The notes below the pieces were generated by a model, which saw nothing but the letters and a program-made list of their open reading frames with translations, ran no database searches and was not told the origin of the DNA. The translations under genes were made by a program, and so were the position numbers. 64,000 nucleotides of DNA from Yinghuangia elevatio (GTDB lineage Bacteria; Actinomycetota; Actinomycetes; Streptomycetales; Streptomycetaceae): NCBI RefSeq assembly GCF_040649515.1, contig NZ_JBEZFP010000016.1:1-64000 (forward strand), given 5' to 3'. Every line of letters begins with the position of its first letter. Position 1 is the first letter of the stretch. Positions 30,138 through 38,660 of this stretch are shown one piece after another.

Positions 30138-31412
30138 ATGCGCCTCTTTGCCATCCGTGACTACCGCTACCTCTTCAGCGCCCAGATCATCGCCCTGTTC
30201 GGCACCGGGCTGACGACGGTCGCCCTCGGACTTCTCGCCTACAACCTCGCCGGCCCGGGCGCCGGCGTCGTCCTCGGCACCGCCCTGACCGTCAAAATGG
30301 TCATGTACGTGCTCATCGCCCCCATCGCCGCCGCGTACCTCGGGCGCTTCCCCAGACGGACCGTCCTGGTCCTCCTCGACGTAGTGCGGGCCGCGGTGGT
30401 CCTGGCCCTTCCGTTCGTCAGCGAGGTCTGGCACATCTACGTGCTGATCGGCCTGCTCCAGGCCGCGTCCGCGGCGTTCACCCCGACGTTCCAGGCCGTC
30501 ATCCCCGACGTCGTCACCGACGAGTCCGACTACACGCGTGCCCTGTCCGCGTCCCAGGTCGCCTACACCATGGAGAGCCTGCTCAGCCCCGTCCTCACCG
30601 CGGTCGCCCTGGCGTTCATCAGCTTCAACTGGCTGTTCCTGGGCACCTCGGCCGGGTTCGTCCTCTCCGCGCTGCTCATCCTGCCCACGCGCATCCCCGA
30701 AGCCCGCCTCAGCGCCCACACCCGGGTGTGGGACAAGGCCGCGGCGGGGATCAGGACCTTCCTCGGGACCCCGCGGCTGCGCGGCGTCATGGCGCTCAAC
30801 CTCGTGGTCGCGGCCGCGGGATCGATCGTCGTCGTCAGCACCGTCAACTACGTCCGCGACGACCTCGGCGGCTCGCAGTCGGACGTCGGATGGATGCTCG
30901 CCGCCTCCGGCGGTGGGACGCTCCTGGCCGCGCTCGTACTGCCCCGCGTACTCGACCGGGTCCCCGCCCGCGCGACCATGATGACCGGCGCCGGAGTGCT
31001 CGTCGGGGGCACGGTCGCCGCGGTGGCCCTCGTCGCGGCCGAACTGGCCACGCGGACCGGTACGGCGGTCGTCTGGGCCGTGATCGGCGTCGGCATGGCG
31101 CTGGTCGTCACACCGACGGGCGCCGTCCTGCGTGCCTCCGTCGCACCGAACGCGGTGCCGGGGGTGTTCGCGGCCCAGTTCTCCCTCTCGCACCTGGCCT
31201 GGCTCGTCACCTACCCGATCGCGGGATGGCTCGGCACGAGCGCGGGCTTCACGCTGACCTGGTCCGTTCTCGCGGGCCTCGCCGGGACGGGTGCCGTCGC
31301 CGCGCTCCTCCTGTGGCCGCGCCACGACGCGCGGCAGGCGCTGTCCGGGGTTCCGACCACCGTCCGGAGCGCGTCCCGGACGGGCAGGTCCGACCTGGTC
31401 AAAGCCGTGTGA
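30138..31412 (+). CDS. MFS exporter, 12-TM type
   Basis: A 424-residue membrane protein with about 12 helices, of the EntS/MFS_3-like group. It starts directly with the first helix (MRLFAIRDYRYLFSAQ), and a cytosolic loop with GRFPRRT follows helix 2. GGAAGGG lies 7 nt before the ATG at 30138; the frame could be read from 29859 but that part is not membrane-like. The CsoR-like palindrome is 144 bp upstream, so expression may respond to copper or a reactive sulfur species. The 3' end overlaps the convergent LuxR gene by 14 bp. The substrate is unknown. Confidence 0.87.
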   Translation: MRLFAIRDYRYLFSAQIIALFGTGLTTVALGLLAYNLAGPGAGVVLGTALTVKMVMYVLIAPIAAAYLGRFPRRTVLVLLDVVRAAVVLALPFVSEVWHIYVLIGLLQAASAAFTPTFQAVIPDVVTDESDYTRALSASQVAYTMESLLSPVLTAVALAFISFNWLFLGTSAGFVLSALLILPTRIPEARLSAHTRVWDKAAAGIRTFLGTPRLRGVMALNLVVAAAGSIVVVSTVNYVRDDLGGSQSDVGWMLAASGGGTLLAALVLPRVLDRVPARATMMTGAGVLVGGTVAAVALVAAELATRTGTAVVWAVIGVGMALVVTPTGAVLRASVAPNAVPGVFAAQFSLSHLAWLVTYPIAGWLGTSAGFTLTWSVLAGLAGTGAVAALLLWPRHDARQALSGVPTTVRSASRTGRSDLVKAV

Positions 31413-32601
31413 CCGGGGGCTTCCGGCGGGCCAGGGCCGGTACGCCGACCGGCCCCGGGACTTCGGTCGGCCGCGGCAACGCGGGCCAGTAGTGGTCGGT
31501 GAACAGCCGGGCCACCAGGGCGCCTCGGGTGGAGACGCCGGTCTTGCCGAACACCGCCTTGAGGTGGTCGCGGACCGTGTGCGGGGAGATGAACAGGGCG
31601 GCGGCGATCTCCGCGGTGGACCCGCCGCGGGCGATGAGCTGAGTGACCTGGAGTTCGCGCGAGGTCAGACCGTACGCCTCGGCGACCAGCACCGCGAGAT
31701 CGCCCGCCGCGGCCGGCTCGACGACCAGCGCCACCGGCCCCGGTTTCCCGCCGATGCCGGTGAGGCACGACGCGTGGCAGGTCAGCCAGCGGCCCTCGGT
31801 GGTCCGGATGCGGATCCGCGCGTCGCCGTCGTCCCGGCCGTGGGCGACGGCGCGCGCCTGAAGTGCCGTACCGATGACCCAGATCGGCAGGTCGAGCCCG
31901 AGCGGCGAGGGGATGGACGGTCCCTCGGGCAGCAGCGCGAGGTGCTGCCTGGCCTCGTCGTTGACGGACGTCGCCTCGCCCGCCTCGTCGAAGAGGATGA
32001 GGCCGGTCGCGGGCGCCCCGCTGCCGGGGGAGACCGCGGGCGGCCGGGCGAACCGGCGCAGCCGTTCGGCCAGGGGGCGGGAGAGGTCGGCGAGCAGCGC
32101 GGTCTCGTCCGGGCGGAACGCGGTCGCGTCGGCCGTGCGGAACAGGCTGACGAGGCCCCAGGGGCGGTCGGCGATCCGCAGGACGGCGCGGAGTTCGTCG
32201 TACACGCCCTGGCGCCCGAGCAGGCGACGGAACCGGGTGCTGCGGGCCGGGAGGCCGCCGGTCGCCGCGCGAAGTGCCGCGGCGGGCACGGGCGCGCGGG
32301 CGAGTTCGCGGAACGGCAGGACGTTCTCCTCCAGCAGTTCGCTCTCCCAGTACGCGGCGCAGCCCTCACCGGAACCGAGGTTCTCCACCAGCATCGGCGC
32401 GGTGATCAGGCCGGTCTCCGGGTCGGCCGCGGTCCACACGGCGCAGTCGAACGGCACGCGGCGCCGCAGATCGGCGGAGGCCAGGTTGAACAGCTCGAAG
32501 GCGTCGCGGGCCCGTTCGCTAACCCGTTCGCGGGTCTGTTCGCCGGGCCGTGCGCCGAGCCGTTCGCCGGACGGCAGCGACGAAGGGCGTGGATCGGTCA
32601 T
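31399..32601 (-). CDS. LuxR-family regulator with GAF/PAS-like sensor
   Basis: A 400-residue regulator. Residues 30-300 form two mixed alpha/beta regions like GAF or PAS sensors. Residues 325-385 are a LuxR helix-turn-helix (LTSRELQVTQLIARGGSTAE, then SPHTVRDHLKAVFGKTGVS). The ATG at 32601 was chosen because GGAGGG lies 6 nt upstream; the longer frame to 32772 overlaps the divergent gene. No receiver domain with a phosphorylatable Asp is apparent, so the signal is probably a bound ligand. It is divergent from the FAD oxidoreductase gene, a likely target. Confidence 0.87.
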   Translation of the reverse strand: MTDPRPSSLPSGERLGARPGEQTRERVSERARDAFELFNLASADLRRRVPFDCAVWTAADPETGLITAPMLVENLGSGEGCAAYWESELLEENVLPFRELARAPVPAAALRAATGGLPARSTRFRRLLGRQGVYDELRAVLRIADRPWGLVSLFRTADATAFRPDETALLADLSRPLAERLRRFARPPAVSPGSGAPATGLILFDEAGEATSVNDEARQHLALLPEGPSIPSPLGLDLPIWVIGTALQARAVAHGRDDGDARIRIRTTEGRWLTCHASCLTGIGGKPGPVALVVEPAAAGDLAVLVAEAYGLTSRELQVTQLIARGGSTAEIAAALFISPHTVRDHLKAVFGKTGVSTRGALVARLFTDHYWPALPRPTEVPGPVGVPALARRKPPVTRL

Positions 32602-32759
32602 GGGTGTCCCTCCGCAGGTCAGCCTGCCTCTACATGTGAGTGGCGTCCACCCCCCGATTGAGGGGGTCGGCCTCCGCCCGTTCACCCGTGTTCGGGGGAT
32701 GGGGCTCTCCGGCCTTTGCGGCAAAGGTCGTTGGCATACGACCGACGGAGAGGGCGGAC

Positions 32760-34223
32760 ATGGACATCGCAATCATCGGAGGCGGCGCGGCAGCGGTCGG
32801 CCTCCTGGACGCATTGGCCACATCGGCCCCGGCGACCGCATCATCTGTGCCCGGGAAGGACGCGGCGGGCCGGACGGGCGGCACGGTGACGATCTTCGAG
32901 CCGTCGCCGTGGCTGTGGCGGGGACGGGCGTACGGACCGGACCTGGACGCGGTCCTGGTGAACGCACCGCCGGCCATCATGTCCATCCGCGCCGACGACT
33001 TCGGCCACTACGCGGCCTGGCTCGGCGAGCGCGGCGCGGACCACCTCGATCGGCTCTTCGACCGACCGCTGGTCCCGCGGGCGCTCTACGGCGAGTACCT
33101 GGCAAACACCGCCGAGAAAGCCGTCGCGGCGCTGGGCGAACAGGGCCGGCAGGTCGAGGTCGTGGCCGACCGCGTCACCGAAGTCGCCCGCGCCGGAGCC
33201 CGCTTGGCGTTGCGTACGGAAGGCGACGCACAGGTACGCGAAGTGGGCCAGGTGGCACTGTGCGTGGGCGGCGGAACACCGCCGGACCTCTACGGCCTCG
33301 CCGGCCACCCCGGGTTCACGGTCGACCCGTATCCGCTGGCGGACACCCTCGAACGCGTCGCAGCCGACGCGGACGTGGCGGTCATCGGCAGCGGACTGAC
33401 CGCTGTCGATGTCGTCGTGTCACTCGCGGCGCGCGGGCACGCGGGGCGGATCACGCTGCTGTCGCGCAGCGGCGTACTGCCGCACGTGTGGCAACGCCCG
33501 GTCGAGCGGCGCCCGCGGCACGTGACGATCGAACGCGTCGCCGAACTCCACCAGGCGCAAGGCGGCCTCGCACTCACCGACCTCGTGGGTCTGCTGCGCG
33601 CAGAACTCGCCGAGACGGGCGAGGACTTCGACGACTTTGCGGCCGAGCTGCGAAGCACCGGGCACGACGATCCCGTCGACCGTCTCCGGCGGCAGATCGC
33701 CGCCGTCGACGATCCGCGCATCGGCCGCCGCGTCCTCCAGGTGACCGCGCACACCGTCGGTCCGTACGCGTGGCGCCTCCTGCCCGAAGCCGACCGCGCC
33801 CGGATACGCGGCCACCTGCGCACCGCCACCAGCGTCGCGTCGCCCATGGTCCCGGTGAACGCCGTACAGCTCATGGCTCTCCTGGACTCCGGCCAACTCA
33901 CCCTGGCCGCCGGGCTCGACACGATCGAGATGCGCGACGGACGGTTCCGGGTGCGTACCCGGGACAGCGAACTCATCGCAGACGTCGTCGTCAACGCGGT
34001 CAACCCGTCACCGCAGGCGGTCCCGGCCGCGGCGCAGGGGCTGGTGCAATCCGTCGTGGACGCCGGGCTCGCCACGATGCACCCCTTCGGGGGCGTGACC
34101 CCCGCCGACCCGCGCGTGCACGTGGTCGGGGACCTGGTCGGCGGCGGGTCGTTCATCACGTCGAGCATCCCCGGGCTCGCGGCCCAGGCTTCGCGTACGG
34201 CCCGGGCGCTGTCCGCGGCCTGA
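32760..34223 (+). CDS. FAD/NAD(P)-binding oxidoreductase
   Basis: A 487-residue flavoprotein. An FAD Rossmann motif IIGGGAAAVG opens the protein, and a second dinucleotide motif VIGSGLTAVD lies near residue 205. A C-terminal segment with GDLVGGGSF closes the FAD site. The pattern matches the FAD-NAD(P)-binding family (PF13454 type), whose members are mostly uncharacterised, some monooxygenase-like. GGAGAGGG lies 5 nt before the ATG at 32760. It is divergent from the LuxR regulator. A gap with two PopR-like boxes separates it from clpP3. The reaction is unknown. Confidence 0.85.
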   Translation: MDIAIIGGGAAAVGLLDALATSAPATASSVPGKDAAGRTGGTVTIFEPSPWLWRGRAYGPDLDAVLVNAPPAIMSIRADDFGHYAAWLGERGADHLDRLFDRPLVPRALYGEYLANTAEKAVAALGEQGRQVEVVADRVTEVARAGARLALRTEGDAQVREVGQVALCVGGGTPPDLYGLAGHPGFTVDPYPLADTLERVAADADVAVIGSGLTAVDVVVSLAARGHAGRITLLSRSGVLPHVWQRPVERRPRHVTIERVAELHQAQGGLALTDLVGLLRAELAETGEDFDDFAAELRSTGHDDPVDRLRRQIAAVDDPRIGRRVLQVTAHTVGPYAWRLLPEADRARIRGHLRTATSVASPMVPVNAVQLMALLDSGQLTLAAGLDTIEMRDGRFRVRTRDSELIADVVVNAVNPSPQAVPAAAQGLVQSVVDAGLATMHPFGGVTPADPRVHVVGDLVGGGSFITSSIPGLAAQASRTARALSAA

Positions 34224-34241
34224 GGGTCCCGGTTCCGCCGC

Positions 34242-34273
34242 ATCTGCTGTCAGCAGATCTGCCGTGGGCAGAT
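34242..34273. promoter_or_regulatory. Two overlapping PopR-box-like palindromes
   Basis: Box 1 (34242-34258) is ATCTGCTG-T-CAGCAGAT; box 2 (34257-34273) is ATCTGCC-GTG-GGCAGAT. Both fit the PopR operator as I recall it, TTCTGCC-N3-GGCAGAA. Centres are 15 bp apart and the boxes share two bases. They lie 41-72 bp before the clpP3 start, where PopR would activate the clpP3-clpP4 operon. Confidence 0.75.
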
Positions 34274-34313
34274 ACCGAGGTCACAGGGCTGCGGCGGCGC
34301 GCAAGGTGGAGGC

Positions 34314-34943
34314 ATGAGCGAAAACGGCAAGCCTCCGATGTTCCACGAACGTATGCGGCGTGACCTCTACGACCAGCGCGTCCTGGTCCTCGACGGCCCG
34401 CTGGACGACGACAACGGCGCTCTCCTCGCGACCCAGTTGCTGAGCCTCGCGGCGGACGACCCGTCGGCGGACATCTCCCTGTGGATCCACTCCCCCGGCG
34501 GGTCGGTGCCCTCGATGCTGGCGATCCGCGACGTCATGCGGGTCATCCCGTGCGACGTTTCGACGCTGGCGCTCGGCATCGCGTACAGCGCCGGGCAGTT
34601 CCTGCTCTCCTCAGGTACCCGGGGCAGGCGCCGCGCGATGCCGCACGCCCGCGTGCTCATGCACCAGGGCTCGGCGGGGATCGCCGGGACCGCCGTCGAC
34701 ATCGAGCTGCAGGCGAACGACCTGCGCCACACCCGCGACACGGTGCTCGGCCTCATCGCCCAGGACACCGGGCAGCCCGTCGAGCGGATCTTCGAGGATT
34801 CGCTGCACGACCGCTGGTACACCGCGCAGGAAGCCCTCGACTACGGCTTCGTCGACGCGATCGTCGAGCAGTTCGACGACATCGCCCCGAGCGGCGCGGC
34901 ACGGACCGCCGCCAACACCGGATTCCGAGGAGGCCCGCGGTGA
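34314..34943 (+). CDS. clpP3: ATP-dependent Clp protease proteolytic subunit, ClpP3-type
   Basis: A 209-residue ClpP. The catalytic triad is present: Ser92 in IAYSAGQF, His117 in VLMHQ and Asp162 in EDSLHD. The sequence around the serine (YSAGQ rather than ASMGA) is typical of the accessory Streptomyces ClpP3-like class, not the housekeeping ClpP1/2. It should form a mixed barrel with the next gene product and degrade proteins delivered by Clp ATPases. The stop overlaps the GTG of clpP4 (GTGA). Two PopR-like boxes precede it, and popR lies convergent downstream. Numbering as clpP3 rests on this arrangement. Confidence 0.92.
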   Translation: MSENGKPPMFHERMRRDLYDQRVLVLDGPLDDDNGALLATQLLSLAADDPSADISLWIHSPGGSVPSMLAIRDVMRVIPCDVSTLALGIAYSAGQFLLSSGTRGRRRAMPHARVLMHQGSAGIAGTAVDIELQANDLRHTRDTVLGLIAQDTGQPVERIFEDSLHDRWYTAQEALDYGFVDAIVEQFDDIAPSGAARTAANTGFRGGPR

Positions 34944-35527
34944 GCACCTACACGATCCCGAACGTCATCACACGCAACTCGCGCGGCGAACGCATCATGG
35001 ACGTGTACTCGCACCTCCTGGCGGAACGCGTCATCTACCTGGGCACCGGCATCGACGCGGGCGTCGCCAACGCGCTCGTGGCCCAGATGCTGTTCCTGGA
35101 GGCCGACAACCACGAGCAGGACATCCAGCTCTACATCAACTGCGAGGGCGGCGACCCCAGCGCCATGCTCGCGATCTACGACACCATGCGGTACGTCCGC
35201 CCCCACATCGCCACCACGTGTGTCGGCCAGGCCATCGGCGTCGGCGCGGTCCTCCTCGCGGCGGGCGAGGCCGGCAAGCGCGCCGCCCTGCCGCACACGC
35301 GCGTGGTGCTCCACCAGCCCGCGGCTCAGGGTCGCGGTGCGATCCCGGACCTGATCCTCCAGGCCGACGAGGTGGTACGCGTCCGCGCCGACATCGAGCG
35401 CATCCTCTCCCGGCACACCGGGCAGACGACCGACGCGCTGCGCGCGGACACCGACCACGACCGGGTCTTCACGGCCGCCGGCGCCAAGGAGTACGGCCTC
35501 GTCGACCAGGTCATCGCGGAGCGCTGA
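34940..35527 (+). CDS. clpP4: ClpP4-type subunit lacking the catalytic serine
   Basis: A 195-residue ClpP paralogue. The segment that normally reads CVGQAASMGA is CVGQAIGVGA here, so the catalytic Ser is Gly100. His125 (VVLHQP) and Asp170 (ADTDHD) are kept. The nucleotide codons (GCC ATC GGC GTC GGC) leave no doubt for this sequence. The protein should therefore fold and assemble but not cleave, like ClpR subunits of cyanobacteria and plastids. It is translationally coupled to clpP3 by a 4-nt overlap, so mixed ClpP3/ClpP4 rings are likely. The GTG at 34940 is preceded by GAGGAGG. Confidence 0.9.
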   Translation: MSTYTIPNVITRNSRGERIMDVYSHLLAERVIYLGTGIDAGVANALVAQMLFLEADNHEQDIQLYINCEGGDPSAMLAIYDTMRYVRPHIATTCVGQAIGVGAVLLAAGEAGKRAALPHTRVVLHQPAAQGRGAIPDLILQADEVVRVRADIERILSRHTGQTTDALRADTDHDRVFTAAGAKEYGLVDQVIAER

Positions 35528-35540
35528 CCCGCGCCGCAAC

Positions 35541-35572
35541 CCGGCCCGCGATCCGCGCGGGGCCGGCGGACG
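35541..35572. terminator. Bidirectional hairpin between clpP4 and popR
   Basis: CCGGCCCGCG and CGCGGGGCCGG pair across a few bases with one bulge, in the 71-bp gap between the convergent clpP4 and popR genes. Position and symmetry fit a shared terminator for both transcripts. There is no T-run. Confidence 0.5.
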
Positions 35573-35598
35573 CACCCGCCGACGCCCCGCGCGGTACG

Positions 35599-36111
35599 TC
35601 ACACAGCCAGGGCGTACGCGGCCCGGCAGACCGGCGACCGGTGGACGGCATTGGCGACACCGACGGACGCCGCACTCCGCAGGTTCTCGCTCACCGCGAT
35701 CGTCAACTCGACCAGCGTCACGTCCAGCGCGCCCGCGAGCGCCGCGATCATCTCGCTCGACGGCTCCTTGATGCCGCGTTCCACCTCGGAGAGGTACTGC
35801 GGGGACACCCCGGCACGGCCCGCCGTCTCGACAAGGGTCTCGCGGCGCTCGTGGCGGAGCGTACGGAACTGGTCGCCGAGGACATGGCGCCACAACGGCT
35901 CCCGCACCGGCGCACCCGCCGGCCGGGGCGCGCCCCTGCCGGGCACGTCGCCGTCGGTCCCCGAACGCCCGCCGTTCGGCCGGTCGGCATTCGAGTCGGC
36001 ACCTCTGCCACGCCCCGAAGGCGCGCGGCCCGCAGTCACAGGATCCGCGCTCGCCGGGGCGACAACGGACGGGTCGGCAGTGGACGGAAACAGCGGAACA
36101 GTCTCGGCCAT
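35599..36111 (-). CDS. popR: PopR-like Xre-family activator of clpP3-clpP4
   Basis: A 170-residue regulator. Residues 1-75 are a low-complexity, Ala/Gly/Pro-rich extension. Residues 80-140 are a Cro/C1 helix-turn-helix (TAGRAGVSPQYLSEVERGIK). The protein ends in a hydrophobic, alanine-rich tail, AAYALAV. In Streptomyces lividans PopR activates clpP3-clpP4 and is itself degraded by ClpP1/2 through its C-terminal alanines, so the tail is consistent with regulated turnover. The gene is convergent with clpP3-clpP4, whose promoter carries two matching palindromes. The ATG at 36111 was chosen; the frame to 36150 adds 13 residues with no clear ribosome site. Confidence 0.85.
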   Translation of the reverse strand: MAETVPLFPSTADPSVVAPASADPVTAGRAPSGRGRGADSNADRPNGGRSGTDGDVPGRGAPRPAGAPVREPLWRHVLGDQFRTLRHERRETLVETAGRAGVSPQYLSEVERGIKEPSSEMIAALAGALDVTLVELTIAVSENLRSAASVGVANAVHRSPVCRAAYALAV

Positions 36112-36184
36112 ACCCCATCGTAGGCAGCCCACCCCGAACCACAGCAGCATGTACGCCCCCAGCGAAATCCCCCCACCCCGCCCC

Positions 36185-36411
36185 TAACCGACAATGACGC
36201 GTGCTGGGGGGACCTTCGCAGCAGGGCGTTGCGGCGGCGCGGGGTGCGGTTGCCGGAGGGCCGGGCGGGCGCGCGGAGGCTGCTGCGGGGATGGGCTACA
36301 TCGACAATGACGCGTGCTGGGGTGACCTTCGCAGCAGGGCGTTGTGGCTGCGCGGGGTGTGGGGTTGAGGGGCGGGTGGGCGTGCGGGGGCTGTTTCGGG
36401 GGTGGGCTACA
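36185..36411. repeat. Direct duplication of about 113 bp
   Basis: Two copies begin with CGACAATGACGCGTGCTGGG at 36189 and 36302 and continue through GACCTTCGCAGCAGGGCGTT to GGGCTACA (36293 and 36404), with scattered changes and a 2-bp length difference. The second copy ends at the last codons of the transfer-cluster lipoprotein gene (stop at 36407). The rest of the popR-to-lipoprotein gap is non-coding. This may be the scar of an insertion or an unequal duplication at the edge of the cluster. Confidence 0.85.
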
Positions 36412-37195
36412 TCCTCACCTGGAGGTACGTGACGGCCCAGGGGGCGCCGTCGGCGCGGGACAAGGAGATCATCACGGTCTGGGTGAGCGGGGTGCCCTTC
36501 CAGCCGTCGCGGCCGACCGGTGTGGCGGTGACCTGCAAGGTGTGCACAGACGTGTTCGTGGTGTCCGGGGGCCGGCCCATCTCGTCGGCGAGTTCGACGG
36601 TGACGGACACGTACGCCCGGTGCGCCGCCCACTCCCGCCATTCCGCGCCTGGCCCGGCCACCGGTGGATCGCGTCGCAGCTGGGCGGCGAACTCGGGGGT
36701 CAGGTACGGGGCCGCGCGCAGGGACGCCTCCCGTTCGCCCGCGTCGGTGGTGGTGTCGGACGCCCACATGGTGACGACGGCCGCGCGTGCGGTGGCCACC
36801 GCGTCCGCACGGTTCACTTCGCCCGCAGCCGGGACGCCGGGCGGCGCCGGGGCGGGGCTGCGCACCGGGAGCGGCTGGGCGGAGGCGGACAATTCGGGGG
36901 ATGGTGTGGCCGGGGCTACGGAGGTGGTGGCGGGCACCGGGCCTGGCGGCGAGCCGACGGTCCCGGTGGGGCCGCCGCCGCCCGGGGGGAACGGGGTCAC
37001 GCTCCCGGTCGCGGCGCCGTGCACCGGGAACGGCCCTGTCGCGAACGCAGGTTCGGTCGGCGGCGCGGACGACGGCGATCCGGACGAGCATGCCGTCAGT
37101 CCGCTCAGCGACGCGACGGACAGGACGAGCGCGGCGGCTGCCGTGCCGAGCGTGGTCCGGCTGCGGATCTCCGCGGGGTTCCAGGCGGTTCTCAT
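36407..37195 (-). CDS. Transfer-cluster lipoprotein, NTF2-like
   Basis: A 262-residue lipoprotein. The signal peptide runs to about residue 36 with lipobox LSGLTAC, and a Pro/Thr-rich spacer follows to about residue 120. The C-terminal 140 residues have an NTF2-like pattern (helices with AVATARAAVVTMWAS, then strands with HRAYVSVTVELAD and PWAVTYLQ), as in VirB8/TcpC-type periplasmic domains. Its ATG at 37195 overlaps the previous stop (ATGA). It is the last gene of the leftward operon. It may serve as an outer-face assembly factor of the secretion channel. The fold is inferred from the residue pattern only. Confidence 0.8.
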   Translation of the reverse strand: MRTAWNPAEIRSRTTLGTAAAALVLSVASLSGLTACSSGSPSSAPPTEPAFATGPFPVHGAATGSVTPFPPGGGGPTGTVGSPPGPVPATTSVAPATPSPELSASAQPLPVRSPAPAPPGVPAAGEVNRADAVATARAAVVTMWASDTTTDAGEREASLRAAPYLTPEFAAQLRRDPPVAGPGAEWREWAAHRAYVSVTVELADEMGRPPDTTNTSVHTLQVTATPVGRDGWKGTPLTQTVMISLSRADGAPWAVTYLQVRM

Positions 37196-38355
37196 ACCGG
37201 CTCCGTGTAGCCGTTGACGGTGTAGCGGCGGATCATCCAGTCCTTGTCGTCGTAGATGGAGGCCGGCGAGATCCGCACGCGCAGCGGGTCCTGCGGTGCC
37301 TCGATGATCTGGTTGTTGCCGATGTAGATGGCGATGTGGCTGTACTGGCTGGTCCCTTTGTTCCGGTAGGCGATCACGTCGCCGGCGCGCATGTCGTTGC
37401 GCGCGACCGGGGCGCCGTACTGTGCCTGCGCGTTCGCCGGTGGGCTCATGATGAGGCGCTGACCTTGCGGCAGGTGCTTGGTCGCCTGGTAGAAGACGAA
37501 CTGCACGAGACCGGAGCAGTCGAATCCGGTCTCGCCCTCCGCGTTGGGGCGGTCGCGCGAGCCGTTGTCGGGGCCGTTGATGCTGCCGCCGCCCCACACG
37601 TACGGCAGGCCCAGTTGTGCGTGCGCGATGCGCAGCACGTTGGCGACAAAGCTCCCCACCGCGACCGGGTCCGCGATGGGGGCCGGGAGCGGGGCGGAGT
37701 ATTTCTCCAGCAGCTTGAGGATCTTGACCACATACCTCTGTGTCTCGGCGTAGGGAGGTATGCCCCGGTGGATGCGCACGCCGCACGGTCCGGCGTTGTA
37801 CGCCGCGAGCATCAACTCCAGGACATCGCCCCGTACTTCACCCGCGACGGGCGCCTGGATCAGGCGGCCCAGCCGCTCGTCGAAGCAGCGCAGCTTCCAG
37901 GTCCCGTTCTGCATCTGCTTGATCTCGGCGGCGAGTTGGCAGTCGTAGCGGGCCTGGGCCATGATCGCGTCCGCCGGGTCGAACGGACTGACTCCGTTGC
38001 CGTTCTCGTCGCGGCCGAACGTGGCCCAGGTGCCGGGCATGAACTGGCTCAACCCCTGCGCTCCCACCGGGCTCACCGCGTTGGGGTTCCACGACGACTC
38101 GGCGTCGATCTGGGCGGCGATCAGCGCCGGGGAGACCTCGGCGCACATGGCACCCGCCTTCTCGATCCACGAACGATGGGCCACCGGGACGACGTCGACC
38201 GCCAGCACGCCCGAACGCCCGGTGCTGGCCTGCCGTTCCACCTCGGCTTCCCGGTAGGCCTCGGCGGCTTCGGGGATCCAGGTGCAGGACCCGAGGAAGA
38301 ACGCGACGACGGCCAGGACCCCGAGGAAGGGCCCGGCCAGAAGCATGGCTCGCAT
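37192..38355 (-). CDS. Lytic transglycosylase fused to NlpC/P60 peptidase
   Basis: A 387-residue cell-wall enzyme with an N-terminal membrane anchor (residues 5-23). Residues 70-215 are a soluble lytic transglycosylase domain with Glu in IDAESSWNPNAVSP, GLSQFMP and AYNAGP. Residues 235-375 are NlpC/P60 with Cys in GFDCSGLVQF and His in YSHIAIYIG. Together they cut glycan strands and stem peptides to let a secretion apparatus pass through the wall, as VirB1- or TcpG-type proteins do in Gram-positive transfer systems. It lies 4 nt after the small 38360-38560 gene and overlaps the lipoprotein gene, so it is firmly within the operon. Confidence 0.9.
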   Translation of the reverse strand: MRAMLLAGPFLGVLAVVAFFLGSCTWIPEAAEAYREAEVERQASTGRSGVLAVDVVPVAHRSWIEKAGAMCAEVSPALIAAQIDAESSWNPNAVSPVGAQGLSQFMPGTWATFGRDENGNGVSPFDPADAIMAQARYDCQLAAEIKQMQNGTWKLRCFDERLGRLIQAPVAGEVRGDVLELMLAAYNAGPCGVRIHRGIPPYAETQRYVVKILKLLEKYSAPLPAPIADPVAVGSFVANVLRIAHAQLGLPYVWGGGSINGPDNGSRDRPNAEGETGFDCSGLVQFVFYQATKHLPQGQRLIMSPPANAQAQYGAPVARNDMRAGDVIAYRNKGTSQYSHIAIYIGNNQIIEAPQDPLRVRISPASIYDDKDWMIRRYTVNGYTEPV

Positions 38356-38359
38356 GGCG

Positions 38360-38560
38360 TCAGCCGCCGAACGACTTTTCCTTGCCCATCGCGACGCCCT
38401 GGGACGGCGCCCGGGCCGGGGCGCTGACCAGCGCGGCGATGGGTTTGCGTACCTCCGACACGACCTTGGCGCCGACGTCCCCCGCGGCGGTGACCAGTTG
38501 GGTCAGTCCGGCCACCGCCACGGTGACCATCGGCGCCGTTCCTTCGTGGATGCCGGCCAT
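38360..38560 (-). CDS. Small transfer-cluster protein, 66 aa
   Basis: A 66-residue protein with a hydrophobic, Val/Ala-rich central stretch (VTVAVAGLTQLVTAAGDVGA) that could be one membrane helix or an amphipathic surface. It ends with a basic tail. GAGAGGAA lies 5 nt before the ATG at 38560, and the next gene starts 4 nt after its stop, so it is a real operon member. No family was recognised; it could be a pilin-like or channel-lining subunit. Confidence 0.65.
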   Translation of the reverse strand: MAGIHEGTAPMVTVAVAGLTQLVTAAGDVGAKVVSEVRKPIAALVSAPARAPSQGVAMGKEKSFGG

Positions 38561-38660
38561 GCGCGTTCCTCTCTCGGGTCATCGGGCGTTCGGGGTAAGT
38601 ACGGGCGGCCTCAAGCGCGTTCAGGAGTCGGTGCGGAGGAACTGCGTGCGGGCGAGGCGT

